Part shown: positions 26,484 through 34,656 of the stretch, piece after piece | Numbering within the stretch: the first letter of the stretch is position 1 | Layout of the letters: each line of letters opens with the position of its first letter | Assembly (NCBI RefSeq): GCF_047920995.1 | Contig: NZ_JBLRWZ010000009.1 | Span: 1-64,000 of the forward strand | Origin: Aliidiomarina sp047920995 | GTDB taxonomy: Bacteria; Pseudomonadota; Gammaproteobacteria; Enterobacterales; Alteromonadaceae | Direction: 5' to 3' | Length of the DNA: 64,000 nucleotides | Translations under genes and position numbers: made by a program | The notes under the pieces: generated by a model | The model's input: the letters and a program-made list of their open reading frames with translations, nothing else | Database searches by the model: none | What the model was told of the DNA's origin: nothing

Positions 26484-27238
26484 TTCCCTGTTTAGATGTT
26501 CGCGATGGCCAAGTGGTGAAAGGCGTACAGTTTCGTAATCATGAAATTGTGGGTGATATCGTACCCTTAGCCACCCGCTACGCCGCCGAAGGCGCCGATG
26601 AGCTGGTATTTTATGATATTACCGCCAGCGCCGATAACCGCGTGGTGGATAAATCATGGGTAAGCCGGGTAGCGGAAGTAATTAATATTCCCTTCGCGGT
26701 TGCCGGCGGCATCCAAAGCGTAGAGCAAGCGCGGGAAATTTTAGCCATGGGCGCCGATAAAATCTCGGTGAACTCACCTGCCCTGCGCCGCCCAGATTTG
26801 ATTAACGAGCTAGTGGATGAATTCGGCCAGCAGTGTGTGGTGATTGGTGTAGATAGCTTCTACAACGCCGAAACCGGTGAATATGAAGTATATAAATTCA
26901 CTGGCGATGAAGGCCGCACCCAGAAAACTACGTGGCAAACCGCCGATTGGGTGAGCGAAGTAATCCACCGCGGTGCTGGCGAAATTGTGCTCAACTGTAT
27001 GAACCAAGATGGCGTGCGCCAAGGTTACGATATCGAACAGCTCGCAGCGATTCGGCAAATTTGCAATGTACCCTTGATTGCTAGCGGTGGTGCCGGCGCG
27101 ATAGAACATTTCACCCAAGTATTCCAGCAAGCCAATGTTGATGGTGCACTAGCGGCATCGGTATTTCACAAAGGCGTGATTGCCATCAACACACTAAAAG
27201 AAAATTTGCGCGATAGCGGTGTACCTATTCGCTACTAA
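26465..27238 (+). CDS. hisF: Imidazole glycerol phosphate synthase, cyclase subunit
   Basis: Uses ammonia from HisH to form imidazole glycerol phosphate and AICAR. 257 residues. N terminus [20 protein letters not shown] contains catalytic D11; the second catalytic Asp is in [10 protein letters not shown] (about 130). Phosphate-binding [11 protein letters not shown] and [13 protein letters not shown] are visible. The start is fixed by identity to the E. coli N terminus, although it lies inside hisA. Confidence 0.97.
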   Translation: [257 protein letters not shown]

Positions 27239-27247
27239 GGAAAACGC

Positions 27248-27877
27248 ATGATCATTACCAACGAAAATAGCACTGAACTTGCGTGGGCAAAAATGGATGG
27301 TTTATTGCCAGCCATGGTGCAAGATAGCGAAAGTGGCCGTTTGCTCATGCAAGGCTACATGAATCAAGAAGCGCTTGCGCAAACCCTCAGCACTGGCAAA
27401 GTTACCTTCTTTAGCCGTAGCAAGCAGCGTTTATGGATGAAAGGCGAAAGTTCAGGCCATGAACTGCTACTCGATTCAGTTACCGGTGATTGCGATGCCG
27501 ACGCCCTGCTAGTGCAAGCGCGGCCGCAAGGGCCAACCTGCCATCTTGGTAATGAAACCTGTTGGCTACCGGCCGCACAACCTGTTGCCAGTGAGCTGAT
27601 TGAATTGGAACGCACGATTGCTGCGCGCAAAGCAGATTTGGCCGCGGGAAACCCGGGTTCCAGTTACACGGCAAAATTGCTCAATGATGGTATTCGCCGC
27701 TGTGCCCAAAAAGTAGGCGAAGAAGGTGTTGAAGTGGCACTTGCCGCAGTTGTACAGAACGATGAAGCCTTACTAAACGAAAGTGCCGATTTGCTCTATC
27801 ACTTGTTAGTAGTGTTGCAGGCGCGTGATTTATCACTTGCCGATGTAGTGGCTGTGCTGCGCCAGCGCAAGCGCTAA
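27248..27877 (+). CDS. hisIE: Bifunctional phosphoribosyl-AMP cyclohydrolase / phosphoribosyl-ATP pyrophosphatase
   Basis: Steps 2 and 3 of histidine synthesis in one protein, 209 residues. The HisI part (about 1-118) shows the metal-binding DCDADALLVQARPQGPTCH and GNETCW; the HisE part (about 120-209) shows KLLNDGIRRCAQKVGEEGVEV and ESADLLYHLLVVL, with the EExxE-type Mg site of MazG-like folds. It is the last gene of the operon, 9 bases after hisF, and converges with the MATE gene without an obvious T-run terminator. Confidence 0.96.
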   Translation: MIITNENSTELAWAKMDGLLPAMVQDSESGRLLMQGYMNQEALAQTLSTGKVTFFSRSKQRLWMKGESSGHELLLDSVTGDCDADALLVQARPQGPTCHLGNETCWLPAAQPVASELIELERTIAARKADLAAGNPGSSYTAKLLNDGIRRCAQKVGEEGVEVALAAVVQNDEALLNESADLLYHLLVVLQARDLSLADVVAVLRQRKR

Positions 27878-27892
27878 TCCAGAGCGCTAACG

Positions 27893-29260
27893 CTAATCCG
27901 CGTGCGCTTTGCCCTGCAGTTCCCAATTGTGATGTACACGGTACAAGCGTACCGTGAGCATTACCGCTGCCACACTTAAGCCGGAAATAAAGCCAATCCA
28001 GAACCCTGCAGCGCCCATCCGTGGCACAATCAGATCCGTAAGCCCCAGCACTACACCCACGGTTAAACCAAAAGGCCAGTAGGCAATAAGGGTAACAATC
28101 ATGGAAGCCCGGGTATCTTTATAGCCCCGCAAAGCGCCAATCGAAATCGCTTGGAACGTATCGGATATCGTGAAAATAGCGGCCAAACCCAATAACGTGC
28201 TAGCCAGCGCAATGATCTCGGCGTCGGTAGTGTACAACGAAGCCAACCAACGGCCCCCTAACCACATCCCTAAGCCGTTTACCGTGGCAAAACTCACCCC
28301 AAGCAGCAACGCCACTTTAAATGCATTCATGGCGTCTTCCGAGCGTTGGGCACCCAGAGCAAAGCCAATCCGTAAGGTTACCGCCATACTCAAACTCAAC
28401 GGGAACATATACACCAACGAGGAAACATTCAGCGCAATTTGGTGGCCCGAAACCACGATAGCGCCCAATGGCGCAATAAGGATGGCCACCGCGGCAAACA
28501 AGCTGGTTTCAAAGAATAGAGCCATCGATATCGGAAAGCCTAAGCGCACAAAGTGGGTAATATCATCCCAGTTCGGCGGATAAAATTTCGCAAAGGGTGC
28601 TACCTTCTTGTAACGTTTGGCCACCAACACATAGCCCAACAAGCTTAATGCCATACCCCAAAGTACAATAGCTGAAGCCACACCAGCACCAGCGCCTCCA
28701 AGAGCCGGCATACCTAACTTGCCGTAAATAAAGATGTAGTTCACAGGAATATTGATCAGCAACCCAATAATCCCAATCACCAGAGATGGCATGGTATGCG
28801 ATAAACCTTCACAGAGGTTACGCAACACTACATACAATACAAAGGCTGGCAGGCCCCACATGATATAACGCAAATAAGCGATGGTTTTATCGCGGAAATC
28901 TTCTTCCACATCCAGCACACCTAAAAAGTACGGCGCTAAATACAACAAAATACCGGTAAGTACTGCACCAATAATGCAGGTGTACAATGATTGTTGGAAG
29001 TGCCGCGCCACTTGGCTGCGCTCATTAGCGCCATCACAATGAGAAATAACTGGCGCCAGGGCGAGGCCAAGGCCAAAAACTAGCAAGGTAAGTGGCACCC
29101 ACACCGAGCCGCCCACAGAAACAGCAGCCAAATCAGTTGCGCCTACGCGCCCCGCCATCAGGGTGTCTACCACTCCCATCAGCATCTGCGTAAGTTGCGC
29201 AATTAAAATTGGGCCGGTTAGTAAACCAAGCTTTTTCGTTTCAGGCCATAAGTGGCGCAT
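27893..29260 (-). CDS. MATE-family multidrug efflux transporter (NorM-like)
   Basis: Na+- or H+-coupled exporter of cationic drugs and dyes in the inner membrane. 455 residues with about 12 hydrophobic helices in two six-helix halves. The first half starts GPILIAQLTQMLMGVVDTLMAGRVGATDLAAVSVG, typical of NorM; the second half has the counterpart LGFPISMALFFETSLFAAVAILIAPLGA. It converges with hisIE and is separated by 15 bases. Substrates cannot be assigned. Confidence 0.92.
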   Translation of the reverse strand: MRHLWPETKKLGLLTGPILIAQLTQMLMGVVDTLMAGRVGATDLAAVSVGGSVWVPLTLLVFGLGLALAPVISHCDGANERSQVARHFQQSLYTCIIGAVLTGILLYLAPYFLGVLDVEEDFRDKTIAYLRYIMWGLPAFVLYVVLRNLCEGLSHTMPSLVIGIIGLLINIPVNYIFIYGKLGMPALGGAGAGVASAIVLWGMALSLLGYVLVAKRYKKVAPFAKFYPPNWDDITHFVRLGFPISMALFFETSLFAAVAILIAPLGAIVVSGHQIALNVSSLVYMFPLSLSMAVTLRIGFALGAQRSEDAMNAFKVALLLGVSFATVNGLGMWLGGRWLASLYTTDAEIIALASTLLGLAAIFTISDTFQAISIGALRGYKDTRASMIVTLIAYWPFGLTVGVVLGLTDLIVPRMGAAGFWIGFISGLSVAAVMLTVRLYRVHHNWELQGKAHAD

Positions 29261-29345
29261 ATCGGGTTCTCACATCTGGCGCGTTAAGTTTATTATGTGG
29301 CAAATCGCCAACATAAAGCTTAGCACCGGGTTCCTACTACGAGTA

Positions 29346-30209
29346 TCAATACTCAGGAATTGCTTGCATGGAGCGCAAGGCGTTAATCAATAAAGGTGTA
29401 ATTTTATCGGCGGCAACCAACGGCGCCATATGCCCTGCATCCACATCTAAGTGAATACAGTTGGGCAAGGTGTTGGCTAGATTCTCAGCCACAGTGCGAC
29501 TAGAAAGTGGCGATTGTACACCGTGAAACAGCACTACCGGGCACTGGATAGCCGCATATTCTGCTAACGCAGTGGGTTCATCAATCAACGCATGGAAATC
29601 CGCCTGCACTTTCGTTTGCTGTGCGATCATCATAGTGCGTGCTGCCTCAGGCAGCTTGGCGAAATAGCCGGGTTGATTCCAGTAATCAACAAAAGCAGCT
29701 GCCGCTTCGGCGTTCGAACGCTCATCCATTTGCCGCGCTATATCCACAATTTCTTGGCGAGCAGGAGTATGCTTTGCTAGCACATGAAAGCTTACCGGCT
29801 CATATAACACCAATCCCTGTACTTGTTCAGGGTAAGTTAATGCCCAGCGTAACGCCGCCGCGCCACCATACGAGTGCCCTACTAGAAATACTGGCTCAGG
29901 GCCTCCCGGAGCGCAGCTAGTATGTGCAGCAAAAGGGTTCTCAGCGAACTGGTGCGCATTCTGCAACATCGCTAGCTCATTAGCTAAGCGAAACTCAGCA
30001 GCAGGCTTGGTTAATGGAGCGCCTTTGCCATAGCCAACTAAATCAGCCGCCACAAACTCAGGCATTGGAAAAGCAACGCCCGCCAATGAAGGGCGGGCGT
30101 TAGTGTTATCGTTTTCGCTACCGGCGCGCAACGTACGCAGCGCCTTCGCTAGAAACCGCCACTGCCCGCTATGGCTTTGCGAGCTATGCAGCGCAACAAT
30201 CTTGGTCAT
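29346..30209 (-). CDS. Alpha/beta-fold hydrolase
   Basis: 287-residue cytosolic serine hydrolase of unknown substrate. The nucleophile motif is VFLVGHSYGGAAALRW (Ser at about residue 112), the acidic residue is likely in VVLFHGVQSPLS, and the His in DVDAGHMAPLV. It starts with IVALHSSQSHSGQWRFLAKAL, in the place of the oxyanion-hole HG motif, which is unusual: HS replaces HG. Single gene between the MATE and MAPEG genes on the same strand. Confidence 0.82.
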   Translation of the reverse strand: MTKIVALHSSQSHSGQWRFLAKALRTLRAGSENDNTNARPSLAGVAFPMPEFVAADLVGYGKGAPLTKPAAEFRLANELAMLQNAHQFAENPFAAHTSCAPGGPEPVFLVGHSYGGAAALRWALTYPEQVQGLVLYEPVSFHVLAKHTPARQEIVDIARQMDERSNAEAAAAFVDYWNQPGYFAKLPEAARTMMIAQQTKVQADFHALIDEPTALAEYAAIQCPVVLFHGVQSPLSSRTVAENLANTLPNCIHLDVDAGHMAPLVAADKITPLLINALRSMQAIPEY

Positions 30210-30288
30210 GCACTTAAATCTCTACACAGAAAAAACGTTATCAGCACCTAACAAGGCAAGTGTTCCCTGCCCCGCTAGGCGCATTCTA

Positions 30289-30681
30289 TTAGCTACCTAA
30301 AACAAAGCCAATTAAGTAACCTGCCGCGAGCAATAACATCGCGAACGTACCTAATACGCCAATCGAGCGATAAGGGCTAACACCGATCGTTTTAGTAAGG
30401 CCAATCGCATGGTTAATACGCGCTACAAATAACAGCCCGCCCAAGCCATATAACCATAATGGGCTAGCACCGTTCAGCTCCATTAAACCGAGCAAAATGA
30501 GTGCCAACGGCACATATTCCGCAAAGTTACCATGCACACGAACAGCGGCTTTTAAATCAGGGCTTTCGCCAGTACCTATGCCTACTTTATCGCGCCAACG
30601 TAAGCGAATAATGCGGAACGCCAACACCATGTAAAGCAAGGTTAAGATTGCTGCAAATAAACTCGTAATCGGTAGTAGCAT
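30289..30681 (-). CDS. MAPEG-family membrane protein
   Basis: 130-residue integral membrane protein with four hydrophobic helices. The MAPEG signature is seen in VRVHGNFAEYVPLALILLGLMELNGAS (charged R-N-E residues in helix two) and in GLLFVARINHAIGL. Members include microsomal glutathione transferases and eicosanoid-pathway proteins; bacterial members mostly have unknown roles. It follows adk by 5 bases and could be co-transcribed. Confidence 0.88.
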   Translation of the reverse strand: MLLPITSLFAAILTLLYMVLAFRIIRLRWRDKVGIGTGESPDLKAAVRVHGNFAEYVPLALILLGLMELNGASPLWLYGLGGLLFVARINHAIGLTKTIGVSPYRSIGVLGTFAMLLLAAGYLIGFVLGS

Positions 30682-30686
30682 AGTAA

Positions 30687-31331
30687 TTAGCCTAGAATTT
30701 CTTGCAGTTGATGGTTGATGTCATCCACTTTCTGGGTGCCATCGATTTTGTGGCATGCCACCACGCCTTGCTCAGCAAGATTGCTGTAATACGCTACCAA
30801 AGGTTCGGTTTGCTCATGATAAATCTTCAAGCGCTTGCGAACCGTGGCTTCTTTATCATCTTCACGCACTACCAAATCTTCACCGGTAACGTCGTCTTTA
30901 CCATCTTTTTTCGGTGGGTTATAGCTCACGTGATACACACGGCCAGAACCCGGATGCACTCTGCGGCCAGCCATACGTTCTACAATCACGTCATCAGCCA
31001 CATCGAATTCCAGCACATAATCGATTTTAATACCGGCTTCTTGCATCGCATCCGCTTGCGGAATAGTGCGCGGGAAGCCATCTAGTAAAAAGCCATTGCT
31101 ACAATCTTCTTGGGTAATGCGCTCTTGCACCAAGCCAATCATAATATCATCGGAAACCAATTGGCCTGCATCCATCACTTCTTTCGCCTTCTTGCCAAGC
31201 TCTGTACCTGCTTTAATCGCAGCACGCAGCATGTCCCCGGTCGAAATCTGTGGAATATGATAAGTATTCATCAGAAATTGGGCTTGTGTGCCCTTCCCTG
31301 CGCCTGGCGCACCCAGCAGAATGATCCGCAT
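30687..31331 (-). CDS. adk: Adenylate kinase
   Basis: Interconverts ATP + AMP and 2 ADP. The ATG at 31331 gives 214 residues, as E. coli Adk, begins MRIILLGAPGAGKGTQAQF (P-loop) and is preceded by an AGGGGATT ribosome site; an upstream ATG at 31412 would add 27 unrelated residues. The LID domain (about 122-160; HPGSGRVYHVSYNPPKKDG) lacks the four cysteines of zinc-type LIDs, as in enterobacteria. Order htpG-adk matches E. coli, but a terminator separates them. Confidence 0.96.
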   Translation of the reverse strand: MRIILLGAPGAGKGTQAQFLMNTYHIPQISTGDMLRAAIKAGTELGKKAKEVMDAGQLVSDDIMIGLVQERITQEDCSNGFLLDGFPRTIPQADAMQEAGIKIDYVLEFDVADDVIVERMAGRRVHPGSGRVYHVSYNPPKKDGKDDVTGEDLVVREDDKEATVRKRLKIYHEQTEPLVAYYSNLAEQGVVACHKIDGTQKVDDINHQLQEILG

Positions 31332-31427
31332 GGTTAATCCCCTAAGTTTGTAGTGTTGGATAGATGTAAAATTTATGCGCCCAACTTTACCCCTCCAAGG
31401 CCGAAATAACAAGGCCGACCATAGTCT

Positions 31428-31462
31428 AAAAAAGCCCGATTTCCGAGGAAATCGAGCTTTTT
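31428..31462 (-). terminator. htpG terminator
   Basis: Stem CGATTTCC / GGAAATCG extended by AGC/GCT pairs, T6 on the minus strand (A-run 31428-31433) and T5 on the plus strand. It separates htpG from adk. Confidence 0.8.
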
Positions 31463-31577
31463 AAATAATAACGAATGTGCTTACTTGCGCAGGTTACAAA
31501 GCGGCCACCCTATACGGTAAATATCATGCTATCAACCGCACCGGGCGCTAACTTTCCCTGCAGCTAGCGAGCGAACA

Positions 31578-33494
31578 TTACAGGGCTAGCATCAGTTTGT
31601 TCAAGCGGCGTACAAAGGTGCTTGGATCTTTCAAGCTACCGCGTTCCGCTAACGTAGCCTGCTCAAGCAACAATTCCGCCCACTCACCAAAGCGTTCTTC
31701 ATCCTGCTCATCGGCCACACGCTGCACCAATGGATGCTCAGGATTCAGCTCAAAAATGTACTTAGTTTCTGGTACTTTTTGCCCTGCCGCTTCCATTAAC
31801 TTCGCCATTTGCGTGCTCATATCGTTATCATCGGTAACAATACAGGCAGGTGAATCGGTTAGCCGGTGCGTTACCCGAACCTTTTTCACTTTATCGCCTA
31901 AGGTTTTCTCAAAGCGTTGCACGGTACCTTCGAAATCCTTCTCCAGTTTCTCATGCTCAGCCTTGTCTTGTTCATCATCCAAATCGCCCAAATCTAAATC
32001 ACCACGGGTAACCGATTGGAATTTCTTCTCTTTGTACTCGGTTAAGTGGCTCATTAGCCATTCATCAATACGATCTGAAAGTAACAACACTTCCACGCCT
32101 TTCTTGCGGAAGATTTCCAATGCTGGGTTGTTTTTCGCCGCTTCATAGCTATCAGCAACAATATAGTAAATCGCCTCTTGGCCTTCCTTCATGCGCTCAA
32201 TGTAGGCGTCTAAAGAAACACGCTGCTCAGCGCTATCTTCATGAGAAGAAGTAAAGCGCAACAGTTCACAAATGCGTTCGATGTTCGCTTGGTCTTCCGC
32301 TGGGCCTTCTTTCAATACGTTACCAAAGTTATCCCAGAAGCTGTTGTATGCTTCAACATCATCTTTGGCCAATTTCACCAAGCTTTGCAGCACTTTTTTC
32401 GTGCTCGCACTGCGCATTGCTCGGGTTACTTTATTATCCTGTAAAATCTCCCGCGAAACATTCAGCGGTAAATCATTAGAATCAATTAAACCACGCACGA
32501 AGCGCAGGTAAGTAGGCATAAACTGTTCCGCATCGTCCATAATGAACACGCGCTGCACATATAACTTAATGCCTTTCTGATTTTCTCGGTTCCACAAATC
32601 CCAAGGCGCCCGCTTTGGAATGAACAACAAGCTAGTGTACTCGTGCTTCCCTTCAACCTTGTTGTGGCTCCACAGCAACGGATCATCAAAATCATGCGCT
32701 ACCGATTTATAAAACTCTTGGTACTCTTCCTTACTAATGTCTGCTTTCTCGCGCAACCACAAGGCTTTACCAGCATTTACGGTTTCCCATTCACCCGGCT
32801 GCGCAGGAATTTTCTCGCCATCAGGGCCATCGCGCTCAGGCTGCTCATCCTTCCACATCTGCACCGGAATACTCAGATGATCAGAGTACGTTGTTACAAT
32901 CTCGCGCAACTTCCAATTATCTAAAAATTCATCTTCACCCTCACGCAAATGCAGGGTAATTTCCGTACCACGGCCCTCTTTGCTAATCGGTGCAATGGTA
33001 AATTCGCCATCGCCTGCAGATTGCCATTCTACCGCTTCATCTTTGCCGAGCCCGGCTGCGCGAGTGCGCACCGTTACTTGATCGGCAACAATAAAGGCCG
33101 AGTAAAAACCCACCCCAAATTGGCCAATCATCTGTGAATCTTTGCTTTGGTCGCCAGAAAGTTGGCTAAAGAATTCTTTGGTACCCGATTTAGCAATGGT
33201 GCCCAAGTGGCTCATTACATCATCGCGGCTCATACCAATGCCATTATCACTAATGGTAATGCTGCGCGCGTCTTTGTTAATGCTAATCCGCACCCGTAAC
33301 TCAGCATCATTATCGAACAGTGCATTATTTTCTAACGCTTTAAAACGTAGCTTATCGGCTGCATCCGAAGCGTTGGAAATAAGCTCACGAAGAAAGATAT
33401 CCTTATTCGAGTACAGCGAATGAATCATCAAGTGCAGAAGCTGCTTTACCTCTGTTTGAAAACCGTGTTTTTCAGCATGCTGATGGTCAGCCAT
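31578..33494 (-). CDS. htpG: Chaperone HtpG (Hsp90)
   Basis: ATP-dependent dimeric chaperone. 638 residues. The GHKL ATPase N domain shows ELISNASDAADKLRF (catalytic Glu, Asn), ISDNGIGMSRD and GQFGVGFYSAF; the middle domain includes YVQRVFIMDDAEQFMPTYLRFVRGLIDS with the LNVSREILQ catalytic-loop Arg; the C-terminal dimer domain ends FVRRLNKLMLAL. A heat-shock type promoter is visible upstream at 33541-33567. Same gene order (recR-htpG-adk) as in E. coli. Confidence 0.97.
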   Translation of the reverse strand: MADHQHAEKHGFQTEVKQLLHLMIHSLYSNKDIFLRELISNASDAADKLRFKALENNALFDNDAELRVRISINKDARSITISDNGIGMSRDDVMSHLGTIAKSGTKEFFSQLSGDQSKDSQMIGQFGVGFYSAFIVADQVTVRTRAAGLGKDEAVEWQSAGDGEFTIAPISKEGRGTEITLHLREGEDEFLDNWKLREIVTTYSDHLSIPVQMWKDEQPERDGPDGEKIPAQPGEWETVNAGKALWLREKADISKEEYQEFYKSVAHDFDDPLLWSHNKVEGKHEYTSLLFIPKRAPWDLWNRENQKGIKLYVQRVFIMDDAEQFMPTYLRFVRGLIDSNDLPLNVSREILQDNKVTRAMRSASTKKVLQSLVKLAKDDVEAYNSFWDNFGNVLKEGPAEDQANIERICELLRFTSSHEDSAEQRVSLDAYIERMKEGQEAIYYIVADSYEAAKNNPALEIFRKKGVEVLLLSDRIDEWLMSHLTEYKEKKFQSVTRGDLDLGDLDDEQDKAEHEKLEKDFEGTVQRFEKTLGDKVKKVRVTHRLTDSPACIVTDDNDMSTQMAKLMEAAGQKVPETKYIFELNPEHPLVQRVADEQDEERFGEWAELLLEQATLAERGSLKDPSTFVRRLNKLMLAL

Positions 33495-33540
33495 GGTGAT
33501 TACTCTCCTGAAGTATCGTGTTAATAACCTGGTTTAAGTT

Positions 33541-33567
33541 ATGGGGATACAGGATCAGGAATTCAAG
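33541..33567 (-). promoter_or_regulatory. Predicted sigma-32 promoter of htpG
   Basis: On the minus strand CCCTTGAA (CTTGAA at 33567-33562), 15-base spacer, CCCCATAA (CCCCAT at 33546-33541). This matches the heat-shock consensus CTTGAA-N13-17-CCCCATNT closely. It lies about 50 bases before the start codon. Confidence 0.8.
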
Positions 33568-33590
33568 GGTAAACAGAGAAATTTGTGGGG

Positions 33591-34196
33591 TTACAAGAAG
33601 TTCTTGCGGCCGGAAAAAGCGTGGCCAAGAGTAGTATGGTCTACATATTCAAGCTCACCACCCACCGGCACGCCGTGGGCGATTCGGCTCGCGCGAATCT
33701 GGTAGCGGGCAGCTAAATCAGCAATAAAATGCGCGGTAGTATCGCCTTCCATGGTTGGATTTGTAGCTAAAATCACTTCTTGAATCGCATCGCGTTGAAA
33801 ACGTTGCTCGAGTAAATCAAGGCCAATATCCCCAGGGCCAATGCCATCCAGCGGCGATAACCTACCCATAAGTACAAAGTATTGGCCTTTATACTGGCCG
33901 GTTTGTTCCACCGCTAATACATCTGCAGGCGATTCAACAATACATAATGAGCCTTCAGCCACACGGCTTTCATCGGCACAAATACCGCAAATATCATCTT
34001 CGCTCAGGGTTCGGCATTTACTACAGCGCCCCACAACCTCCAAGGCATGCGCTAAAGCATGCTGAAGTTTACCGGCACCATCACGATGGCGTTCCAATAA
34101 CTGAAATGCCATGCGCTGGGCGGTTTTTTGGCCTACTCCAGGAAGCACTCGTAGTGCTTCGATTAGAGCTGCAATTGCGGGGCTAAACGCTTTCAT
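33591..34196 (-). CDS. recR: Recombination mediator RecR
   Basis: Loads RecA at gaps with RecF/RecO. 201 residues. N-terminal HhH (LPGVGQKTAQRMAFQLL), C4 zinc finger (CSKCRTLSEDDICGIC), TOPRIM domain (about 80-175; LCIVESPADVLAVEQTG and LATNPTMEGDTTAHFIA) and the C-terminal GVPVGGELEYVDHTTLGHA are all present. It lies 9 bases after the ybaB gene. Confidence 0.97.
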   Translation of the reverse strand: MKAFSPAIAALIEALRVLPGVGQKTAQRMAFQLLERHRDGAGKLQHALAHALEVVGRCSKCRTLSEDDICGICADESRVAEGSLCIVESPADVLAVEQTGQYKGQYFVLMGRLSPLDGIGPGDIGLDLLEQRFQRDAIQEVILATNPTMEGDTTAHFIADLAARYQIRASRIAHGVPVGGELEYVDHTTLGHAFSGRKNFL

Positions 34197-34205
34197 TAAC
34201 TTTCA

Positions 34206-34538
34206 TTAAAATGGTAGTTTCATGCCCGGAGGAAGGCCCATGCCACCGGCAATTGAAGACATTTTCTCTTTGCTCGATTCTTCCACACGACGCACCGCAT
34301 CGTTGGTTGCCGCAGCAACTAAATCTTCCAGCATTTCCCGATCATCTTCATCACCGAACAAGCTGGCATCAATCGCAACACGCTTCACGTTATGGTTTCC
34401 GTACATGGTAACTTTTACCAAGCCTGCACCCGCTTCACCGGTTACTTCCATGCTGGCAATTTCTTCTTGCGCCTGCTGCATTTTTTCCTGCATCTGTTGC
34501 GCCTGCTTCATCATGTTACCCATTCCGCCTTTGAACAT
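34206..34538 (-). CDS. YbaB/EbfC-family nucleoid-associated protein
   Basis: Small dimeric DNA-binding protein of 110 residues. The sequence starts with a Met/Gln-rich helix (MFKGGMGNMMKQAQQMQEKMQQ), followed by GLVKVTMYGNHNVKRVAID and the C-terminal VAATNDAVRRVEESSKEKM. It sits between dnaX and recR as in most bacteria. A Gly/Met-rich tail (SSIAGGMGLPPGMKLPF) is typical. Confidence 0.95.
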   Translation of the reverse strand: MFKGGMGNMMKQAQQMQEKMQQAQEEIASMEVTGEAGAGLVKVTMYGNHNVKRVAIDASLFGDEDDREMLEDLVAAATNDAVRRVEESSKEKMSSIAGGMGLPPGMKLPF

Positions 34539-34554
34539 CGCTTTTCTCTCTTTA

Positions 34555-34602
34555 ATTAAATTTGGCTTTAGTTAAATTTGGCTTTAGTTAAATTTGGCTC
34601 TT
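34555..34602. repeat. Three tandem copies of a 16-bp repeat upstream of ybaB
   Basis: Unit GTTAAATTTGGCTTTA is repeated nearly three times between dnaX and ybaB (first copy starts ATTAAA, third ends GGCTCTTA). A-T-rich, no open frame. It places the ybaB ribosome site just downstream. Confidence 0.75.
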
Positions 34603-34656
34603 AAATTACAAGTGGCTCGTATACGCTAATTTTATCACAGCACAAGGGCAGCAACA

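Noticed and set aside
27868..27892. Terminator between hisIE and the MATE gene
   Set aside because: Short GCGCT palindromes are present but no T-run, so I cannot support a terminator.
31332..31412. Upstream start for adk adding 27 residues
   Set aside because: The added residues do not belong to the family and a strong ribosome site precedes the internal ATG.
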